NCBI GenBank assembly: GCA_020053185.1
Contig: JAGVNP010000109.1
Coordinates: 1 to 7,094 of the forward strand
Reading direction: 5' to 3'
DNA: 7,094 nt
From: Deltaproteobacteria bacterium
GTDB lineage: Bacteria; Desulfobacterota; Desulfomonilia; UBA1062
The notes beneath the pieces are model-generated. The model ran no database searches, had not been told where the DNA came from, and worked only from the letters and a program-made list of their open reading frames with translations. Numbering within the stretch: the stretch's first letter is position 1; the number at the start of each line of letters is the position of its first letter. Positions 5,384 through 7,094 of this stretch are shown here, one piece after another. A program made the translations under genes and the position numbers.

Positions 5384-6411
5384 ATGAAAAGATATAATGC
5401 AATAGCCATCATTATTTTTTTAATCGTTCTTCTTGCAGGGTGTGGCAATGAAAATGAAGTTGCCTCGCCCGAACAAGCGCCTATAGAAGAGACAATTGTC
5501 GAAGAGCAAACGACTGAAGAAGTTGCTCCAGAACCTCAACCCTCGGAAGTAGTGATCCCTGAAGAAAAAAAAGAAGCTGAAAAACCGGCAGAGGAAAAGC
5601 CAAAGGTAGAAAAGAAAGTAGAAGAAAAACCGGCTTTGGCTGAAGAGGTTAAAGAAAAACCTGCAGTTGTTCCTGAAACCGCCGTCCTTCCGGAGTTTCC
5701 TTTTGCGGATGAAAAGCTTGTCTATAGGATCAAATGGAATAAATTACCTATCGGTACAGCCACCTTTATCTGCGCAGAAGAAAAGAAGAATGGAAGAGAA
5801 GTCTACCATTTTACGGTGTTCACTAACCCGATTGGCATGATTGCCAAGCTCGGACTCGGTTTTTACAAGTTGGAAGCCTGGGCAGACAAGAAGACAATGA
5901 CCCCAATACGATATCAAGATTCCCTTCAGAATTGGCCTCGAAAAAGTGTAGGTACTGCTATTTATGATACGAAAAATCATACAGTTGAATGGACAGTGGT
6001 TAAATATAAAAAGGTAAGCTTCGCTCTGATGATACCGAGACAAAACAAATACCATCGGAGATATATGATGCCCTCACAGCATTTTATTTTTTAAGGACGA
6101 AACCATTTGTTGTTGGGCAAAGTTTCAGCGTTCCGGTTAACACCTATAAAGACAATGTAGATGTATATATAAACGTAATCAAGAAGCAGAAAAATAACGA
6201 ATCTGTGCTTGGCAAGATAGATACTTTCAAGGTGTCCTCGTCAGCCAGAACTTCCGGGGGGGTCTTTCGACAGGAAAAATTACTGGTCTGGTTTACTACT
6301 GATGAAAAGAGAATTCCTGTTCATTACTCAGGTGAGGCGCCGATCGGTTCTGGAACCATGTCTTTGATCTCGATCACGAAAGTATCAGCACAAACTGCAA
6401 AGGCGAAGTAG
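5384..6411 (+). pseudogene. DUF3108 lipoprotein with Glu/Pro/Lys-rich linker, interrupted by a one-base frameshift
   Basis: Residues 1-20 are a lipoprotein signal ending in lipobox LAGC (Cys20). Residues about 25-103 are a charged, extended Glu/Pro/Lys/Val linker with EEKP-like repeats, as used to span periplasm or peptidoglycan. From about residue 104 a DUF3108 domain begins (FADEKLVYRIKWNKLPIGTA). Reading frame 2 ends at TAA 6092-6094 with an unrelated tail. From 6010, frame 1 continues the domain: IPSEIYDALTAFYFLRTKPF, then a C-terminal LLVWFTTDEKRIPVHYSG and GSGTMSLISI, to TAG at 6409-6411. Adding one A to the A5 run at 6008-6012 would restore a 342-residue protein. The start is uncertain. 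ATG 5384 gives a textbook signal peptide but a weak Shine-Dalgarno, while ATG 5336 has AGGGGG 5 nt upstream and adds 16 residues. DUF3108 proteins are periplasmic, of largely unknown role. A sequencing error or real frameshift mutation is likelier than programmed recoding. Confidence 0.8.
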
Positions 6412-6463
6412 ACAGTTCTATTGGTTTTATTGGTCGGAATGGTTTTTAATTGAAAATTCTTTG

Positions 6464-6494
6464 ACCTAAACCTTTAACCTCGAACCTAAAACCT
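6464..6494. repeat. Short degenerate AACCT tandem repeat between convergent genes
   Basis: ACCT occurs five times at 6-7-nt intervals (6464, 6470, 6477, 6484, 6491) in an A/T-rich background, just past the polA stop codon. It is a small microsatellite-like array of no evident function. I see no strong terminator for either convergent gene in 6412-6498. Confidence 0.55.
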
Positions 6495-6498
6495 GTCC

Positions 6499-7094
6499 CT
6501 AATGCGCCTCTGCCCAGTTATCGCCGATGCCGATATCGACCTTTAGATGCACACTCAACGGATAGGCGTTCTCCATCTCCTGCACCACTATTGATTTTAC
6601 CTTTTCGATTTCTGTTTCTGCCACCTCAAAGACCAGTTCGTCATGTACCTGAATGATCATCCTGCTCTTGAGGTCTTTTAGATGCTCATGAATCTTGATC
6701 ATGGCAAGCTTTATTATGTCGGCAGCACTTCCCTGGAGCGGGGTGTTGATCGCAATTCTCTTTGCTGACTCTCTCTCATTGAAATTCTGAGAATTGATTC
6801 CAGGGATGGTTCTCCGCCGTCCCATAAGCGTAGTTACAAATCCGGTTTCGCTTGCCTGTTTTGTGATGTCAGCAATGTATTTTTTTACTCCCGGGTATTT
6901 GTTGAGGTAGTTTTCAATATAGTTTTTTGCAACAGCCATTTTTATTCTGAGTTCATTTGAGAGCTTGTGCGGTCCCATGCCGTAGATAATGCCGAAGTTT
7001 ATAGTCTTGGCCTGCCGTCTCTGGTCAGAAGTTACCTCATCAAGCCCGATCCCGAATATCTCTGCCGCAGTCCTTGCATGGATATCCATATCAT
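6499..7094 (-). CDS. polA: DNA polymerase I, C-terminal part of the polymerase domain (5' truncated by window)
   Basis: The frame is open from the right edge (with Asp before MDIHARTA) to TAG at 6501-6499, so the Met at 7089 is internal. The enzyme fills gaps and replaces RNA primers during replication and repair. This is the family A palm/fingers C-terminus. DIHARTAAEIFG matches the E. coli DIH..TA segment. The O-helix RRQAKTINFGIIYGM carries the dNTP-binding Arg, Lys, Phe and Tyr. LMGRRRTIPGI and NTPLQGSAADIIK follow, and motif C reads IQVHDELVFEV with the metal-binding Asp and Glu. It ends GDNWAEAH, like the E. coli GENWDQAH terminus, so the C-terminus is complete. Phe at the O-helix 762-equivalent position predicts normal discrimination against dideoxynucleotides. 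Whether the 5'-3' and 3'-5' exonuclease domains exist cannot be seen. The gene converges on the DUF3108 gene with an 87-nt gap. Confidence 0.97.
   Translation of the reverse strand, partial: DMDIHARTAAEIFGIGLDEVTSDQRRQAKTINFGIIYGMGPHKLSNELRIKMAVAKNYIENYLNKYPGVKKYIADITKQASETGFVTTLMGRRRTIPGINSQNFNERESAKRIAINTPLQGSAADIIKLAMIKIHEHLKDLKSRMIIQVHDELVFEVAETEIEKVKSIVVQEMENAYPLSVHLKVDIGIGDNWAEAH

Noticed and set aside
5744..6055. 103-residue minus-strand ORF opposite DUF3108
   Set aside because: It is a shadow of the DUF3108 coding region with no family resemblance.
6205..6411. Independent 68-residue ORF starting at GTG 6205
   Set aside because: It is the tail of the frameshifted DUF3108 domain. Homologous sequence continues upstream of the GTG and there is no Shine-Dalgarno.

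Overview
This 7.1-kb window looks like ordinary chromosome from a Gram-negative bacterium of moderate, slightly AT-leaning composition. Two lipobox-bearing lipoproteins, an exported serine protease and a DUF3108 protein imply a periplasm and outer membrane. Gene content and the style of the dispersed palindromic repeats would fit Nitrospirota or a deltaproteobacterial lineage, but that is a weak inference. I see no tRNA, rRNA, CRISPR array, intact insertion sequence or recognisable defence system.

Layout. (1) 1-641, plus strand: the C-terminal third of a GT5 glycogen/starch synthase, cut by the left edge. (2) 642-958: intergenic, with a MITE-like palindromic repeat (about 658-790) and a perfect 17-bp hairpin (898-936). 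(3) 959-1087, minus strand: a 42-residue Lys/Ala-rich, histone-H1-tail-like protein, short and easily missed. (4) 1088-1424: intergenic, with small palindromes and a good intrinsic terminator for the next gene. (5) 1425-3575, minus strand: an exported HtrA-type serine protease with no PDZ domain, followed by 14 TPR units. (6) 3576-3805: a divergent intergenic region with a plausible promoter for the protease. (7) 3806-5167, plus strand: a lipoprotein of unknown function. (8) 5173-5212: an 18-bp hairpin. (9) 5384-6411, plus strand: a DUF3108 lipoprotein with a Glu/Pro/Lys-rich linker, split by a one-base frameshift at an A-run near 6008-6012. (10) 6499-7094, minus strand: the C-terminus of DNA polymerase I (polA), cut by the right edge and convergent with the DUF3108 gene.

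How the genes fit together. The middle of the window (1425-6411) encodes three envelope proteins in a row: a periplasmic protease/TPR protein, a divergently transcribed lipoprotein and a second lipoprotein with its own promoter. Nothing proves a shared pathway, but envelope maintenance is the common theme. The flanking glgA-like and polA genes are housekeeping. The most unusual feature is the TPR array: the concave-surface positions that normally vary between TPR units are nearly constant over about nine units (Asp2, Tyr5, Trp9, Gly12, Asp33, Tyr34). This would suit a repetitive ligand.
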